Shown here one piece after another: positions 42,904 through 51,530 of a stretch of 64,000 nucleotides of DNA (position 1 is its first letter; each line of letters begins with the position of its first letter). Source of the stretch: Paenibacillus_E allorhizoplanae (GTDB taxonomy: Bacteria; Bacillota; Bacilli; Paenibacillales; NBRC-103111); assembly GCF_927798215.1 (NCBI RefSeq), contig NZ_CAKMMW010000009.1:124001-188000 (forward strand), written 5' to 3'. Below the pieces are notes generated by a model. That model did no database searches. It had not been told where the DNA came from and saw only the letters and a program-made list of their open reading frames with translations. Both the position numbers and the translations under genes were made by a program.

Positions 42904-43467
42904 TTAACCCTTCATAAGTTCATCTAGCTCATCCCAAGACGTAATCCGCGGCAATTCCAGATGTTGATTATAGGATCTGTCCTTCACACAAATGCGGACA
43001 GGCAGGTGGGCTAATGTCTCCAGAACGGTCGGTTTATCATCAAAATAATAATCCAACTCTAGTGCCTCTATAATATGTACTTTCTCCGAATCACTCATCC
43101 CACAGAAGAAATGCCCCTCCGCGACAGGGAATCCATGATCGATCAACCATTGTCGTGTGCGCTCCGTATGCTCTTTGGCTCGAGCAGTGATGTAATACAC
43201 CTCATGACCTTGCTCCACCAGCCTGTTCAAAACCTCACGCGCGTGGGGGAATAACGCACAGTCTGAATAATAAATCTCATCACGTAAGCTGTACCACAAC
43301 TTCCCGCCTTCTTCCTTGGTTAGTCCAAAAGCACTGTGAATTTCCATCGTAGGCAAAGCATGAAACACCTCTAGCCCAATGTCCTGCTGCAGCTTCTGAT
43401 TATAAATATGAAACGCATGCTCTCTTAGGTTAATGAGGGTATCATCAATATCAAATCCAAGTTTCAC
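42904..43467 (-). CDS. HAD-family 5'(3')-nucleotidase-like protein
   Basis: A 187-aa HAD phosphatase. Motif I is FDIDDTLIN at residues 5-13, motif II YYITARAKEHTERTRQWL, and motif III/IV KVHIIEALELDYYFDDKP. It resembles the deoxy(pyrimidine) nucleotidase type-C group (YqfW in Bacillus); the substrate is uncertain. It starts at GTG 43467 after GGAGGGT. It is the last gene of the minus-strand stress region, 27 bases after the pentapeptide-repeat gene. Confidence 0.82.
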   Translation of the reverse strand: MKLGFDIDDTLINLREHAFHIYNQKLQQDIGLEVFHALPTMEIHSAFGLTKEEGGKLWYSLRDEIYYSDCALFPHAREVLNRLVEQGHEVYYITARAKEHTERTRQWLIDHGFPVAEGHFFCGMSDSEKVHIIEALELDYYFDDKPTVLETLAHLPVRICVKDRSYNQHLELPRITSWDELDELMKG

Positions 43468-43493
43468 CGTCTAACCCTCCATTCACCTTGCCT

Positions 43494-44138
43494 CTATTCC
43501 TTTAATTTGATCCCAAAAAGACTTACAAATACCGAAGCCTGTCCTCTAGAAATGATGCATCCGCGCAGATCCTCAATACTTACACCTAAGCTTGTAAATT
43601 CACATGTGCTGAGATCGATTCCATCTAGTTTCGTACCCGTAAATTGTGCTTGTTCCAATTGACAAACCTCAAATTGTAGCTTTTGCAAAGTCGCTTCATA
43701 AAAATCAGAGTTGTTTAAAGAACACGTATGAAACGTGATTTGTTTGAGATTTGCCATTCGGAATGTCGCAAAATCCCCTAAGCAATCTTGAAAAAGGATG
43801 TTTCGTAATGTAGATCCCGTAAGATCCATGCCGATAATTTTGCAATTCCGAAATTCCGTTCTATGTATCGTTGCTTCTGTAAAGTCGACATTCGATAAAT
43901 CACATCGATCAAAAATAACATCTGTAAATTCAATTTCTTTCATCGCTATTCGTGTGAATGTCACATTGCGAAAAATAACTTTATCAAACGCGACCTTATA
44001 GGCTGACTGATTATCAATGATGCAATCACTAATGATGCCAGTATGAAAACTATCCTCAGGTTCAAATTTCCCTTCTTGCAAGGTTATGACGGGCAATTCT
44101 TTAGGTATTTTGGGTGCATCTAATTTAAGACTACTCAT
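43494..44138 (-). CDS. Pentapeptide repeat protein
   Basis: A 214-aa protein of A(D/N)LxX-type pentapeptide repeats from about 50 to 200 (VIFRNVTFTRIAMKEIEFTDVIFDRCDLSNVDFTEATIHRTEF and so on), which should fold as a right-handed quadrilateral beta-helix. Some relatives (Qnr, McbG) mimic DNA and protect gyrase, but many have other roles. ATG 44138 is chosen with AAAGGAGT just upstream. It follows the ECF sigma gene after a terminator. Confidence 0.85.
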   Translation of the reverse strand: MSSLKLDAPKIPKELPVITLQEGKFEPEDSFHTGIISDCIIDNQSAYKVAFDKVIFRNVTFTRIAMKEIEFTDVIFDRCDLSNVDFTEATIHRTEFRNCKIIGMDLTGSTLRNILFQDCLGDFATFRMANLKQITFHTCSLNNSDFYEATLQKLQFEVCQLEQAQFTGTKLDGIDLSTCEFTSLGVSIEDLRGCIISRGQASVFVSLFGIKLKE

Positions 44139-44167
44139 GAATAACTCCTTTAACATAAGGTAATGGG

Positions 44168-44192
44168 CAAAAAAATAAGCCTTACCGGCTTA
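44168..44192 (-). terminator. Terminator of the ECF sigma gene
   Basis: Minus strand: TAAGCC-GGTAA-GGCTTA (44176-44192) followed by TTTTTTT, immediately after the sigma-factor stop. Confidence 0.85.
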
Positions 44193-44195
44193 CCT

Positions 44196-44804
44196 TTATA
44201 AAATGATCATCGTGGATAAGCTATGCAGCATGAAGAATAAGGATCCCCATTTTCTTTTGATATAATTCCGGCCACGGAAGAGCCTCGTCTTAATCGTAGA
44301 AACAGGTAAATTCACTTCTCGGCTGATGTCCTCTAAGGACATATCCAAATAATATTTGTAAACAATAAGGTCTTTATATTTTTCTGGCAGATCTTGAATC
44401 ATTTGTTCTACCTGGCTATATGTTTCTTGTTCAATAAGCTGAAGCTCAGGCGTCTTCTCATGACTCACCAACTTCTCAATCAGGGGACGCTCATCATGGG
44501 ATGGAAACCCACTTGTATCCATGGAGAGTTCTTTTTTCTTCTTCCGCATCAGATCAATCGTCACATTTTTGCCAATGCTAAAGATCCAGCTCGAGAAGTT
44601 TTTGGTAGCGTCAAATCGGTGTGAATTCAAATGTGCACGCAAAAAAGTCTCCTGAACAACATCTTCGGAATCTGATTTATTTCGAAGCATACGAAAAGCT
44701 AATCGATAAATTCTGTCCTTATACAGCTCCAGAAGTCGATTAAACGCTTTCGCATCTCCTTGACTCCACATTGTTGCAAGTTGACTATCGCTTAATTGCA
44801 GCAT
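44196..44804 (-). CDS. ECF-type RNA polymerase sigma factor (SigW-like)
   Basis: A 202-aa sigma-70 family protein with only regions 2 and 4. Region 2: LLELYKDRIYRLAFRMLRNKSDSEDVVQETFLRAH and NFSSWIFSIGKNVTIDLMRKKKK. Region 4: QMIQDLPEKYKDLIVYKYYLDMSLEDISREVNLPVSTIKTRLFRGRNYIKRKW. The final ~12 residues (FFMLHSLSTMIIL) are hydrophobic, unusual for the family. AAGGAGA precedes the ATG. No anti-sigma gene follows; a terminator comes directly after. A 33-codon membrane peptide is encoded just upstream, and the ter operon promoter at 52800 is of the ECF sigma-W type, so a functional link is plausible. Confidence 0.92.
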   Translation of the reverse strand: MLQLSDSQLATMWSQGDAKAFNRLLELYKDRIYRLAFRMLRNKSDSEDVVQETFLRAHLNSHRFDATKNFSSWIFSIGKNVTIDLMRKKKKELSMDTSGFPSHDERPLIEKLVSHEKTPELQLIEQETYSQVEQMIQDLPEKYKDLIVYKYYLDMSLEDISREVNLPVSTIKTRLFRGRNYIKRKWGSLFFMLHSLSTMIIL

Positions 44805-44859
44805 GTTAAATCTCCTTCACATAGTAAACTACCTATCTTCTATTCTACCAAATCGAAGC

Positions 44860-44886
44860 AAAAAAAAGAAACCTTTTCAGGCTTCA
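44860..44886 (-). terminator. Terminator after the 33-codon membrane peptide gene
   Basis: Minus strand: GAAGCCT-GAAA-AGGTTTC followed by TTTTTTTT, eight bases past the peptide stop codon. Confidence 0.8.
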
Positions 44887-44893
44887 AAGATGA

Positions 44894-44995
44894 CTATTTA
44901 TCGATAAAATTGGACACATATTCCGCTTTCTCTGCACTTGCTATGACGATTAACGTTACAATAATCCCGAATAAGATAAATCCGCCTACGATCAT
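44894..44995 (-). CDS. 33-codon single-span membrane peptide
   Basis: Starts at ATG 44995 with GAGGGTG upstream and reads MIVGGFILFGIIVTLIVIAS, then a charged tail (AEKAEYVSNFIDK). One membrane helix, then about 13 cytoplasmic or external residues. It is 70 bases downstream of the ATP-grasp gene and upstream of the ECF sigma gene, with its own terminator. A 7-bp inverted repeat could fold over the space between its ribosome site and start codon. It is a candidate small regulator or ter-operon accessory; the function is unknown. Confidence 0.6.
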   Translation of the reverse strand: MIVGGFILFGIIVTLIVIASAEKAEYVSNFIDK

Positions 44996-44996
44996 A

Positions 44997-45059
44997 CCGC
45001 GCACCCTCTTTGCTGATTGATACGAAATGATCATCTCTTATCAAAGATATGATGCGCGG
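44997..45059 (-). other. Inverted repeat over the start region of the small membrane peptide
   Basis: CCGCGCA (44997-45003) and TGCGCGG (45053-45059) are perfect complements. Between them ATCATCTCTT and AAGATATGAT form a second hairpin. On the minus-strand RNA the right arm falls between the ribosome site and ATG of the peptide gene. Confidence 0.5.
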
Positions 45060-45065
45060 CAGTGA

Positions 45066-46088
45066 TTATTCACCAAGATTCATAATAACATATTGCTCAA
45101 TATGGCTTGCCAATAGGCCAAAGGTTGGCTTTTGGACCTCAACATGCTCGCCAAGCAGCGATTTTACAGCTAGATAAGGGAAGTTAATGCCTGATAAACA
45201 AGTGACATGTAAACCGCCTGACATCCGCGGATTAATCTCCAACAGCTTCGGTACACCCTGATTGTATTTAACTTGAATATTATAATTAAATGGAATGCGG
45301 TAGGTAGCAGCTACCCGGTTAGCAAGTTCAATCAGCTCTGGTACTTCCTCCAACAACCTCAATCGTCCATCCGCCTTACGACGCGGGACAGCAGCAAGAA
45401 GCTCACCAGATACGGATGCTAAGCAATCTATGCTGTATTCATGGCCACCCAGTACTTCCATAACCATAACGTCATCAAAACGTTCCACAGTCGATAAGTT
45501 TTGGTAGGCTTGCTCTTTCGTGAGATACGGCATTACCGGTCCAAACATATCTGTGAGCGCATTCCGCGTATTGCTGATAATCCGAAATCCATTGCCGCCC
45601 TCACCATTCGTTGGCTTCATGCAGACGCCATGACCAGCCTCTGTAAGCGCATCGTGCGCCTTAAGAAACTCCTTAGCCGTATTCACCACATGATAGTCAG
45701 GAATCGCTACGATTCCCTTTGGCCGGATGGATTCGTAGAATTTCTGCTTTTCCATGAGATTTTCTAATAACTCCAAATCACGACAAACTGTTACACGTGT
45801 ACCTATTTTCTCAAATTCATCGATATGCTTGGAAATCGCGTACATATGCAGTCTAGGAATAAACACATCAATCCCATGTTGTTTACAAAAATTCAGTGCA
45901 AATTCTACATAGTCGTCATCGCCAAGAACAGGCTCTGTATCTGCAAAGTCCGCTGCTTGCAGCGCCATGTGGGTACGATCGGGATGTGTTGCATACATCT
46001 TAAACTGAGCCCCATCCTCATTGTTACGGATACTGTTCATGTAATGATAAGCAACAGAGAACCAGCGGTTAAACCATACTTTTTTCAT
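45066..46088 (-). CDS. ATP-grasp enzyme of the Ter metabolite operon
   Basis: A 340-aa ATP-grasp ligase. An N-terminal pre-ATP-grasp domain (VWFNRWFSVAYHYMNSI) is followed by ATP-binding CMKPTNGEGGNGFRII and a metal-binding segment PKLLEINPRMSGGLHVTCLSG. Such enzymes join an acid to an amine or thiol using ATP. In Ter-linked clusters an ATP-grasp protein is predicted to modify a nucleoside-like product; the real substrate is unknown. Its ATG at 46088 overlaps the HAD gene stop by four bases. It is the last gene of the ter operon. Confidence 0.87.
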   Translation of the reverse strand: MKKVWFNRWFSVAYHYMNSIRNNEDGAQFKMYATHPDRTHMALQAADFADTEPVLGDDDYVEFALNFCKQHGIDVFIPRLHMYAISKHIDEFEKIGTRVTVCRDLELLENLMEKQKFYESIRPKGIVAIPDYHVVNTAKEFLKAHDALTEAGHGVCMKPTNGEGGNGFRIISNTRNALTDMFGPVMPYLTKEQAYQNLSTVERFDDVMVMEVLGGHEYSIDCLASVSGELLAAVPRRKADGRLRLLEEVPELIELANRVAATYRIPFNYNIQVKYNQGVPKLLEINPRMSGGLHVTCLSGINFPYLAVKSLLGEHVEVQKPTFGLLASHIEQYVIMNLGE

Positions 46089-46918
46089 GAGGGCTCCTTT
46101 ATGAGCAACTTTCGGTGCTCGCTATGTGTGGAATGAACAAATGTGGTGATATCATCAGCTGCAAAAATGCCGGATTCCTCCGTAAATCTGTATATCCCGG
46201 ATGGCGTTATTTGTTCTTGGCGAAATAACTCTCCATGACCTGGAGCAATCGCGTAATCAGCGATGTCTAACAAGCTCTGATCCAGTAGAGAGTCACCGGA
46301 AGCAATGACTTTCCGACCATCAAGTCTTTGCTTCAGATGTGCAACTGCTGCACCCTTGCTCACGGCCTCAGGGACGATGTAGACCTTCCTTCCTTGCACG
46401 GAAGTGCGCCAACCCATCCCCTTCAAATGAGCGCTTAGATCGGCTATTTCCTGCACAGGCATGCGGTCGCGCTCGACGATATGGGAGTAGAAGAGAGCAT
46501 CGCACCAACTTGAGCTGATCACCCAATCTTGGCTTAGCACGCCATGCATAACTTGCTGTACATCTTCGACAGGAGCACTCGTCTCGCTGACACGCGTCCT
46601 GACAAGATCTCGCCACTCCATATCCACCTTGCCGTCGATCAACATATTCCCCCCGTTGCTTGTAACCGCATATTGGGGTTTCAGAATTTGACTGATGAGA
46701 TGTATTCGCTCATATTGGGCAATCGTTCGCGTTGTCACTGGGATGAAAATGAGTTCATTCATCAGCTCTTGTAATCGTTGATATGTGCTGGAGGACATAT
46801 AGGATCTCACTTTGCCATCGATCAGCTCGGCAACCATGATACGATCTCCCAAGTGCTCAGCACGTTTTGCTGGCTGGGAATAGATTAAGGTCTGATCTAA
46901 ATCACTGGCATAAATCAT
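46085..46918 (-). CDS. HAD-family hydrolase of the Ter metabolite operon
   Basis: A 277-aa Cof-type HAD protein. Motif I ASDLDQTLIYS at residues 4-14, motif II VTTRT, Lys in SKGAAVAHLKQRL and motif IV ASGDSLLDQSLLDIADYAIAPGH are all present, so it should be an active phosphatase. The start is ATG 46918, overlapping the StiP-like gene stop by four bases, with GGGGGA upstream; the frame open to 46957 is not supported. A HAD gene is a standard member of Ter metabolite clusters, likely dephosphorylating a ribosylated intermediate. Confidence 0.88.
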   Translation of the reverse strand: MIYASDLDQTLIYSQPAKRAEHLGDRIMVAELIDGKVRSYMSSSTYQRLQELMNELIFIPVTTRTIAQYERIHLISQILKPQYAVTSNGGNMLIDGKVDMEWRDLVRTRVSETSAPVEDVQQVMHGVLSQDWVISSSWCDALFYSHIVERDRMPVQEIADLSAHLKGMGWRTSVQGRKVYIVPEAVSKGAAVAHLKQRLDGRKVIASGDSLLDQSLLDIADYAIAPGHGELFRQEQITPSGIYRFTEESGIFAADDITTFVHSTHSEHRKLLIKEPS

Positions 46919-48048
46919 TCGGCATCCCCCTTCACAGATTGTATGAGGCCGCAACATGAATACGTGAGGCCTGGATACACCTCTACAGGTACACCGCGCG
47001 CCTCAGCTAGCAGCAAGATATGCCGAATATGCGGATTATCCATGCGATCTACCAATATCCGCCACGGTACTCTCCTAAGCAGAACACGAGTCGTTTCTCC
47101 CACACCAGGCTTAATCAAGTTGATATCAGCCATCTGATAGGTCGTCTGAATCGCTTGGATATCCCGTAGGCCATGCCAAGAAATTTCAGGTGGATGGGTC
47201 ACAAAAGATTGAGCCATCTCCTGAGCTTCCTTATTTACCTTATTGAAAAAAGGAACAATCGATTCGATGAAATGATTTGACTGATCGTGATCCAACCATT
47301 CTTTGTAATATTTCGAGCCATGAAAATCATGGGGTCCAATTAAATCGTCGCGCAGCACTGTACGACTCAATAAACCAGAGACCGTCGAGTTCAGGCATGC
47401 ACTCGGAATGAGAAAGTCCTCACGGGTTCCGAACATGTCTGTACAATGCCCAGGATCGGCGACTACAGCTAGATCATCGTCTAGGATGATCCCGTAATCC
47501 CTTGCCATTTTGCCACAAGCTTGGGTAAGCACGTTACGAATAGCCCCCTTGCCTGTCCACCCATCAATGAATTGCAGCCTTGCACCCGGATGTTTCTGCA
47601 ACATGTACAAGAGAGCGTTCTCATCAATCCCTTTGCCTCGAATAATCGAGATACTATAATGCGGCAGGTTCATCTGGTGGATCTCTTGCAAGTATCGCTT
47701 GATCAGAATGCCTATAGGCGTGCCGGCTCTAGCCAAAGAAACAAGGACCGTGTTCGGCCCCTTCTTTGTTCGGATAAGCTCAGCTACCACACCTACGGAT
47801 AGAGCTACTTTCTCTGCAGACAGCTCGAGGGTTTCTTGATAAAGGTTCAAATAATCCGAGGAAGGCAGATGCTCCTGTGGAAGCATTTCGGAATAGTGCG
47901 TTCCAGATTGGATAGCTCGCTCTCTGGCATCTAAGGCGACTTCCAGTTTTATGTTGCTGATATCCTTCAGTAGAAATGTCACATCACCAGGTGGATAACT
48001 CCCCATTGGTTGGGGGTCATCTATGCGTCTGGATTGCCAAGCTTCCAT
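46915..48048 (-). CDS. StiP-like / PRTase_1 domain protein of the Ter operon
   Basis: A 377-aa protein that matches what is called either cysteine protease StiP-like or PRTase_1. Recognisable parts: PPGDVTFLLKDI, HYSEMLP, LVSLARAGTPIGILIKRYL, SISIIRGKGIDENAL, FIDGWTGKGAI (PRPP-loop-like), and a C-terminal part with IKPGVGETTRVLLRRVPWRILV. The FIDGWTGKG segment occupies the place of a phosphoribosyltransferase loop, so a ribosyl- or phosphoribosyl-transfer role is likely; protease activity is a family-name claim I cannot test. It starts at ATG 48048 with AAGGAGG upstream, overlapping the previous gene by 28 bases. Confidence 0.82.
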   Translation of the reverse strand: MEAWQSRRIDDPQPMGSYPPGDVTFLLKDISNIKLEVALDARERAIQSGTHYSEMLPQEHLPSSDYLNLYQETLELSAEKVALSVGVVAELIRTKKGPNTVLVSLARAGTPIGILIKRYLQEIHQMNLPHYSISIIRGKGIDENALLYMLQKHPGARLQFIDGWTGKGAIRNVLTQACGKMARDYGIILDDDLAVVADPGHCTDMFGTREDFLIPSACLNSTVSGLLSRTVLRDDLIGPHDFHGSKYYKEWLDHDQSNHFIESIVPFFNKVNKEAQEMAQSFVTHPPEISWHGLRDIQAIQTTYQMADINLIKPGVGETTRVLLRRVPWRILVDRMDNPHIRHILLLAEARGVPVEVYPGLTYSCCGLIQSVKGDAE

Positions 48049-49436
48049 ACCTTAGCCTCCTTCCAATCGACTGTTTGAGGCGAGAAGAAGACGATATGCA
48101 GGGTATGCAGTCCCTTTGCTTGAAGAATTCGCAGAATCGGCTCCATGGATGAAGGGGAAGCCTCTCTTTCCATAAAAAGAAAGAGCTCCTGATACGTGCC
48201 GTACGGGATATTGTAGAAGAAGTGCACGACTTGTTCATCCTCTGGAGAAGGGAAAGCATGACCATATTTCACCGCATAGTCTCCGTGTTCCATGACATGA
48301 ATAGGGCTGCGTGTCGTCGATTGATAAGACACCCCTGAGCCCATCTCAGCAGCAATACGCATCGGGATATACATAAACTCTCCCGTGCCCACACAGAGTG
48401 CCTTATTCCCTGTACGTTTACGCTTGAGCAGCTCGGCCGTCTGCGTGATGGAACGATCCAGTTGTGCGGTATTGGAGGGGGTAAGTCCGAACCTTCCGCT
48501 ATGTTGCAAATAGGGCCTGTTACCTGCATAAGGAGCGTGGGAGAATAGTTGATTCACATAAGAAATTTGCAGAAGTTCTGTGCGCCCCTCAGGTAAAGGG
48601 CTAGGCGCTTGCAATGGCAAGCTTTCGCTAGAGCCAACTACCTTCGTATTCCCGCGAATTAATGAGATGACGTGAACCGTAATATGCAATTCCTGCTCCA
48701 ACTGGGCAAATTGTAGGATGTCTTCCTCTGTCCGCCAATCCAGCAGTGCTAACACGTAGTACATTTTCTTAGGGTATTTCCCTTGCAGGTCGCGAATGAT
48801 ATTAAGCGACGTTCGGCCTGTCGTAATTTCATCATCGACGAGAACGAGAATATCAGGCTGCGCAAGAATGGCAGGATTATCCGAATATCCATAGTGATCA
48901 GTAGCATGCGAGTGTTCTTCTTGGAATTGAAGAATGGACGGTGATTCTTCGATTACTTCACGTGTCGTGTGCAAATAATGGCTTCCTTGCCCAAAAGCTT
49001 CATAGACCGCATGCCCAATGGCCGTCGCTGTTTCCGCAAATCCAATGAAAGCAATAGGCTGCTTTAATGGTAAACGTTCAGACATAATCGCTTTATAGGC
49101 CGTTTCCGCTTTATCCGAGTATACTAGCCCCTCAACAGCCAGCTGTACCTTCTCTTCTAACTTCGTTCCTTGTAACGCTTCCTGCAATAATATCGCTAAA
49201 GTAGTTCCACTTAACAGTGACGTGTACGGATTCACCGGGATATGTTTGCCTAACACTTTGCTTACAAACAAAAAAGATCGTTTCTTATTAATTCTCGCCG
49301 CCATCGCGAATAAGGCGTCGAGCGGTATGTTGTGGGGATTGGAAGTCACGGTTACGTGCAGCTCCAAATCGCCTGCTATTTTATACGTACGCTCGGTTAG
49401 GCCTAGTGAGTAATCCATCAAAGGTTTGTTGTTCAT
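48021..49436 (-). CDS. Phosphoribosyltransferase with C-terminal TRSP domain, Ter operon
   Basis: A 471-aa protein. The N-terminal half is an orotate-PRTase-like domain with FIGFAETATAIGHAVYEAF and the PRPP-binding loop ILVLVDDEITTGRTSLN. The C-terminal half (about 330-471) is the TRSP domain with LCVGTGEFMYIPMRIAAEMG, YQSTTRSPIHV and HFFYNIPYGTYQELFLFMER. It probably transfers ribose-5-phosphate to a base-like acceptor. I chose the ATG at 49436 with GGGGTG upstream; it overlaps the aldolase-like gene by 56 bases. ATGs at 49418, 49448 and 49505 are alternatives. Confidence 0.86.
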   Translation of the reverse strand: MNNKPLMDYSLGLTERTYKIAGDLELHVTVTSNPHNIPLDALFAMAARINKKRSFLFVSKVLGKHIPVNPYTSLLSGTTLAILLQEALQGTKLEEKVQLAVEGLVYSDKAETAYKAIMSERLPLKQPIAFIGFAETATAIGHAVYEAFGQGSHYLHTTREVIEESPSILQFQEEHSHATDHYGYSDNPAILAQPDILVLVDDEITTGRTSLNIIRDLQGKYPKKMYYVLALLDWRTEEDILQFAQLEQELHITVHVISLIRGNTKVVGSSESLPLQAPSPLPEGRTELLQISYVNQLFSHAPYAGNRPYLQHSGRFGLTPSNTAQLDRSITQTAELLKRKRTGNKALCVGTGEFMYIPMRIAAEMGSGVSYQSTTRSPIHVMEHGDYAVKYGHAFPSPEDEQVVHFFYNIPYGTYQELFLFMEREASPSSMEPILRILQAKGLHTLHIVFFSPQTVDWKEAKVWKLGNPDA

Positions 49437-50484
49437 GCAGCACCCCATAAACTTGTGATCGTAAAAGAATACGTTTCGCCCAATTGAAATGGGGTTTGAA
49501 TTCATTCATTTTATTGCCGTAGACACTCTTCATAACCCCAAGGTCGCCATGATTGTTCTTCAGAATACTTATAGCATCCGTATATTCTTCATGTGTGACC
49601 GCATAGAGAGTTTGCACCGGCTTAATGTGCGTAGGATGAATAATCGTTTTGCCGATCAAGCCATTCTCTTTATCCAGCATCACTTCATGTAGGAGTCCCT
49701 TCACACCGAAATATTCCCAAACAGGTCCAGAAATCACGTTGTTGGCTTCCATACGACCAAAAATATTAATAATATCAGCGACACAATCCCGTATCGGGGC
49801 GATGTCATAAATCGTTCTGTCCGGACTTCGTCTCAGCCCAAATAAGCTTGAAAAGTCAGTTGCGCCAATCCGGATGTTCAAGACCAAATCCTTAAAATTC
49901 GTAATAATTTCATTAATCGCCAATAAGGTAAAAGTGCGGCTTTCTTTATAAATAATCGAGGCAGATTCCAGAATCGGTAATCCATATAAAATTGGTGCAG
50001 ATGCCGATTTCTCATCATTGTAATTTTCTAGAATTTGAAAATAATCCTCGCCATTTTCCACAGTAAATTTCGGGAACACAATACCTGTTAGAAGGGCTAC
50101 ATGCTCTTCCAGTCTCTCTAGCACATAGTTCAATTGATTCACGCTTCTCACACGAATGAATATCAGCGGCAGATTCTCTGCACTTACAATACCAACTTCC
50201 ATCCAATGGGCGATCTGATTCATTTGTCCAATAAGCGATTCTTCTGCAGCATGCACTTCGTTATCACCTACAGCATCCTCCAGATCAAGGACAACGGACA
50301 CTAAGCCTTCGATTTTACCAAAAGCAATATCTTCTGCGAACGTACGTCGGGTCGCTGGCATGTACAGAGCAGCACCGACAGAATGAGCTAAAATGTCTTT
50401 GTGCGAATGATTATGGAAGGAATTCGGCGGTAAATAAAATAAAGCTTTCTCTTCATCCGCGGTTAAATAATTGAAATATCGCAT
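49381..50484 (-). CDS. HpcH/HpaI aldolase (CitE-like) of the Ter operon
   Basis: A 367-aa TIM-barrel C-C lyase of the HpcH/HpaI/citrate lyase beta family. It has GALYMPATRR, VVLDLEDAVGDNEVHAAEESL (metal-binding Glu/Asp), VFPKFTV and LNIRIGATDFSSLFGLRRSPDRTIYDIAPI, then IGKTIIHPTHI. In Ter clusters this enzyme is thought to supply or condense a small carbon unit for the metabolite. AGAGGGAGG precedes the ATG. A hairpin separates it from terC, which may set relative expression. Confidence 0.88.
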   Translation of the reverse strand: MRYFNYLTADEEKALFYLPPNSFHNHSHKDILAHSVGAALYMPATRRTFAEDIAFGKIEGLVSVVLDLEDAVGDNEVHAAEESLIGQMNQIAHWMEVGIVSAENLPLIFIRVRSVNQLNYVLERLEEHVALLTGIVFPKFTVENGEDYFQILENYNDEKSASAPILYGLPILESASIIYKESRTFTLLAINEIITNFKDLVLNIRIGATDFSSLFGLRRSPDRTIYDIAPIRDCVADIINIFGRMEANNVISGPVWEYFGVKGLLHEVMLDKENGLIGKTIIHPTHIKPVQTLYAVTHEEYTDAISILKNNHGDLGVMKSVYGNKMNEFKPHFNWAKRILLRSQVYGVLHEQQTFDGLLTRPNRAYV

Positions 50485-50512
50485 GCCGATTCCTCCCTCT
50501 TTATTTCAATAA

Positions 50513-50539
50513 ACAATCCCTCCATAGAGGAGGGATTGT
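50513..50539 (-). terminator. Stem-loop between terC and the CitE-like gene
   Basis: ACAATCCCTCC (50513-50523) pairs with GGAGGGATTGT (50529-50539), followed on the minus strand by TTATTGAAAT. It probably reduces rather than blocks transcription into the metabolite genes. Confidence 0.7.
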
Positions 50540-50564
50540 CCATTGTCTACAATTATAAATAAGA

Positions 50565-51311
50565 TTAAGATTCTTTTACGGATCCAGACTTGTTCTTTTT
50601 ACGAAGCATGCTTAGAATGATCGTTCCTCCGAACAAGGCAATAATGACGGAGAAGAAGATCACATGTGAGATGTGGAAGCCGAATGCTCCAGCAATCATT
50701 TTAAGACCGATGACGATAATTAAGATAAACGCTGTTCTCTCCAGTTCCGGAATCTTGTCAATGAGCTTCAAGAAGACTTGCGCCACGCCTCTCATCATGA
50801 GGACGCCTAAGATACCACCTAAGAACAATACCCATACCTTGTCGCTCACACCAAATGCGGCAAGAACGCTATCGACACTGAATGCGATATCCATGATTTC
50901 TACGGCAAGAACGGTACGCCAGAAGGAAAGACCTTTATTCTTGACTTCCCCGTCTTCGTCGCCATGCTTCTTCATGAAGAGATTACTATAAGCAATCCAA
51001 AGGAGATACGCCCCACCGGCTACCTTAATCCAGGTAATCTGTACTAAGAACGTACCCACACCAATGGCGATAAACCTAAATATGTAGGCTCCTAATAGAC
51101 CATAAAATAAAGCTCGTTTCTGTTGTTGCTTCGGCAAATGCTTAACCATTACAGCAAGTACTAGCGCATTATCTGCGGATAGCAATCCTTCGAGAAGGAC
51201 GAGTGTACCGATAATCCCCCAGTTTACGGGATCAGTTAGTGTTGCTGAGAGCACATCCCAGCTAAAAAAATTCATGAAATTATCTACAAAGCTTTGGAAA
51301 AAGTCTGACAT
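50565..51311 (-). CDS. terC: TerC family integral membrane protein
   Basis: A 248-aa protein with seven or so membrane helices and TerC hallmarks: LLEGLLSADNALVLAVMVKHLP near residue 40 and VEIMDIAFSVDSVLAAFGVS near 140, whose Asp/Asn residues in the membrane are presumed metal ligands. TerC proteins (YkoY, YceF, MeeF/MeeY in Bacillus) are linked to manganese efflux and metallation of secreted proteins as well as tellurite resistance. The ATG follows CAGGGGGT. It lies between terD and the metabolite genes. Confidence 0.93.
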   Translation of the reverse strand: MSDFFQSFVDNFMNFFSWDVLSATLTDPVNWGIIGTLVLLEGLLSADNALVLAVMVKHLPKQQQKRALFYGLLGAYIFRFIAIGVGTFLVQITWIKVAGGAYLLWIAYSNLFMKKHGDEDGEVKNKGLSFWRTVLAVEIMDIAFSVDSVLAAFGVSDKVWVLFLGGILGVLMMRGVAQVFLKLIDKIPELERTAFILIIVIGLKMIAGAFGFHISHVIFFSVIIALFGGTIILSMLRKKNKSGSVKES

Positions 51312-51486
51312 TAAGATGGACCCCCTGTTTTAATTGCTAATCATCCTGACGCGATCTTCCTCATCTATCTCATTCACCGATTACACGATTCGTCTACTCG
51401 GATCATTGAATTCCAATCCATAACGCAACAAAGCTGGTCAAGTGAATACCATTTCTCGAGTTGAATTGATTAAGAAGAGAAGGGAA

Positions 51487-51512
51487 GGTGATGCTCCGGA
51501 AAGCACCACCCT
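51487..51512 (-). terminator. Hairpin between the second terD and terC
   Basis: GGTG-ATGCT pairs with AAGCA-CACC around CCGGA, with a pyrimidine-rich tract on the minus strand. It is modest in stability. The rest of 51312-51530 holds no gene. Confidence 0.5.
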
Positions 51513-51530
51513 ATTACATTAGACTTCCTA

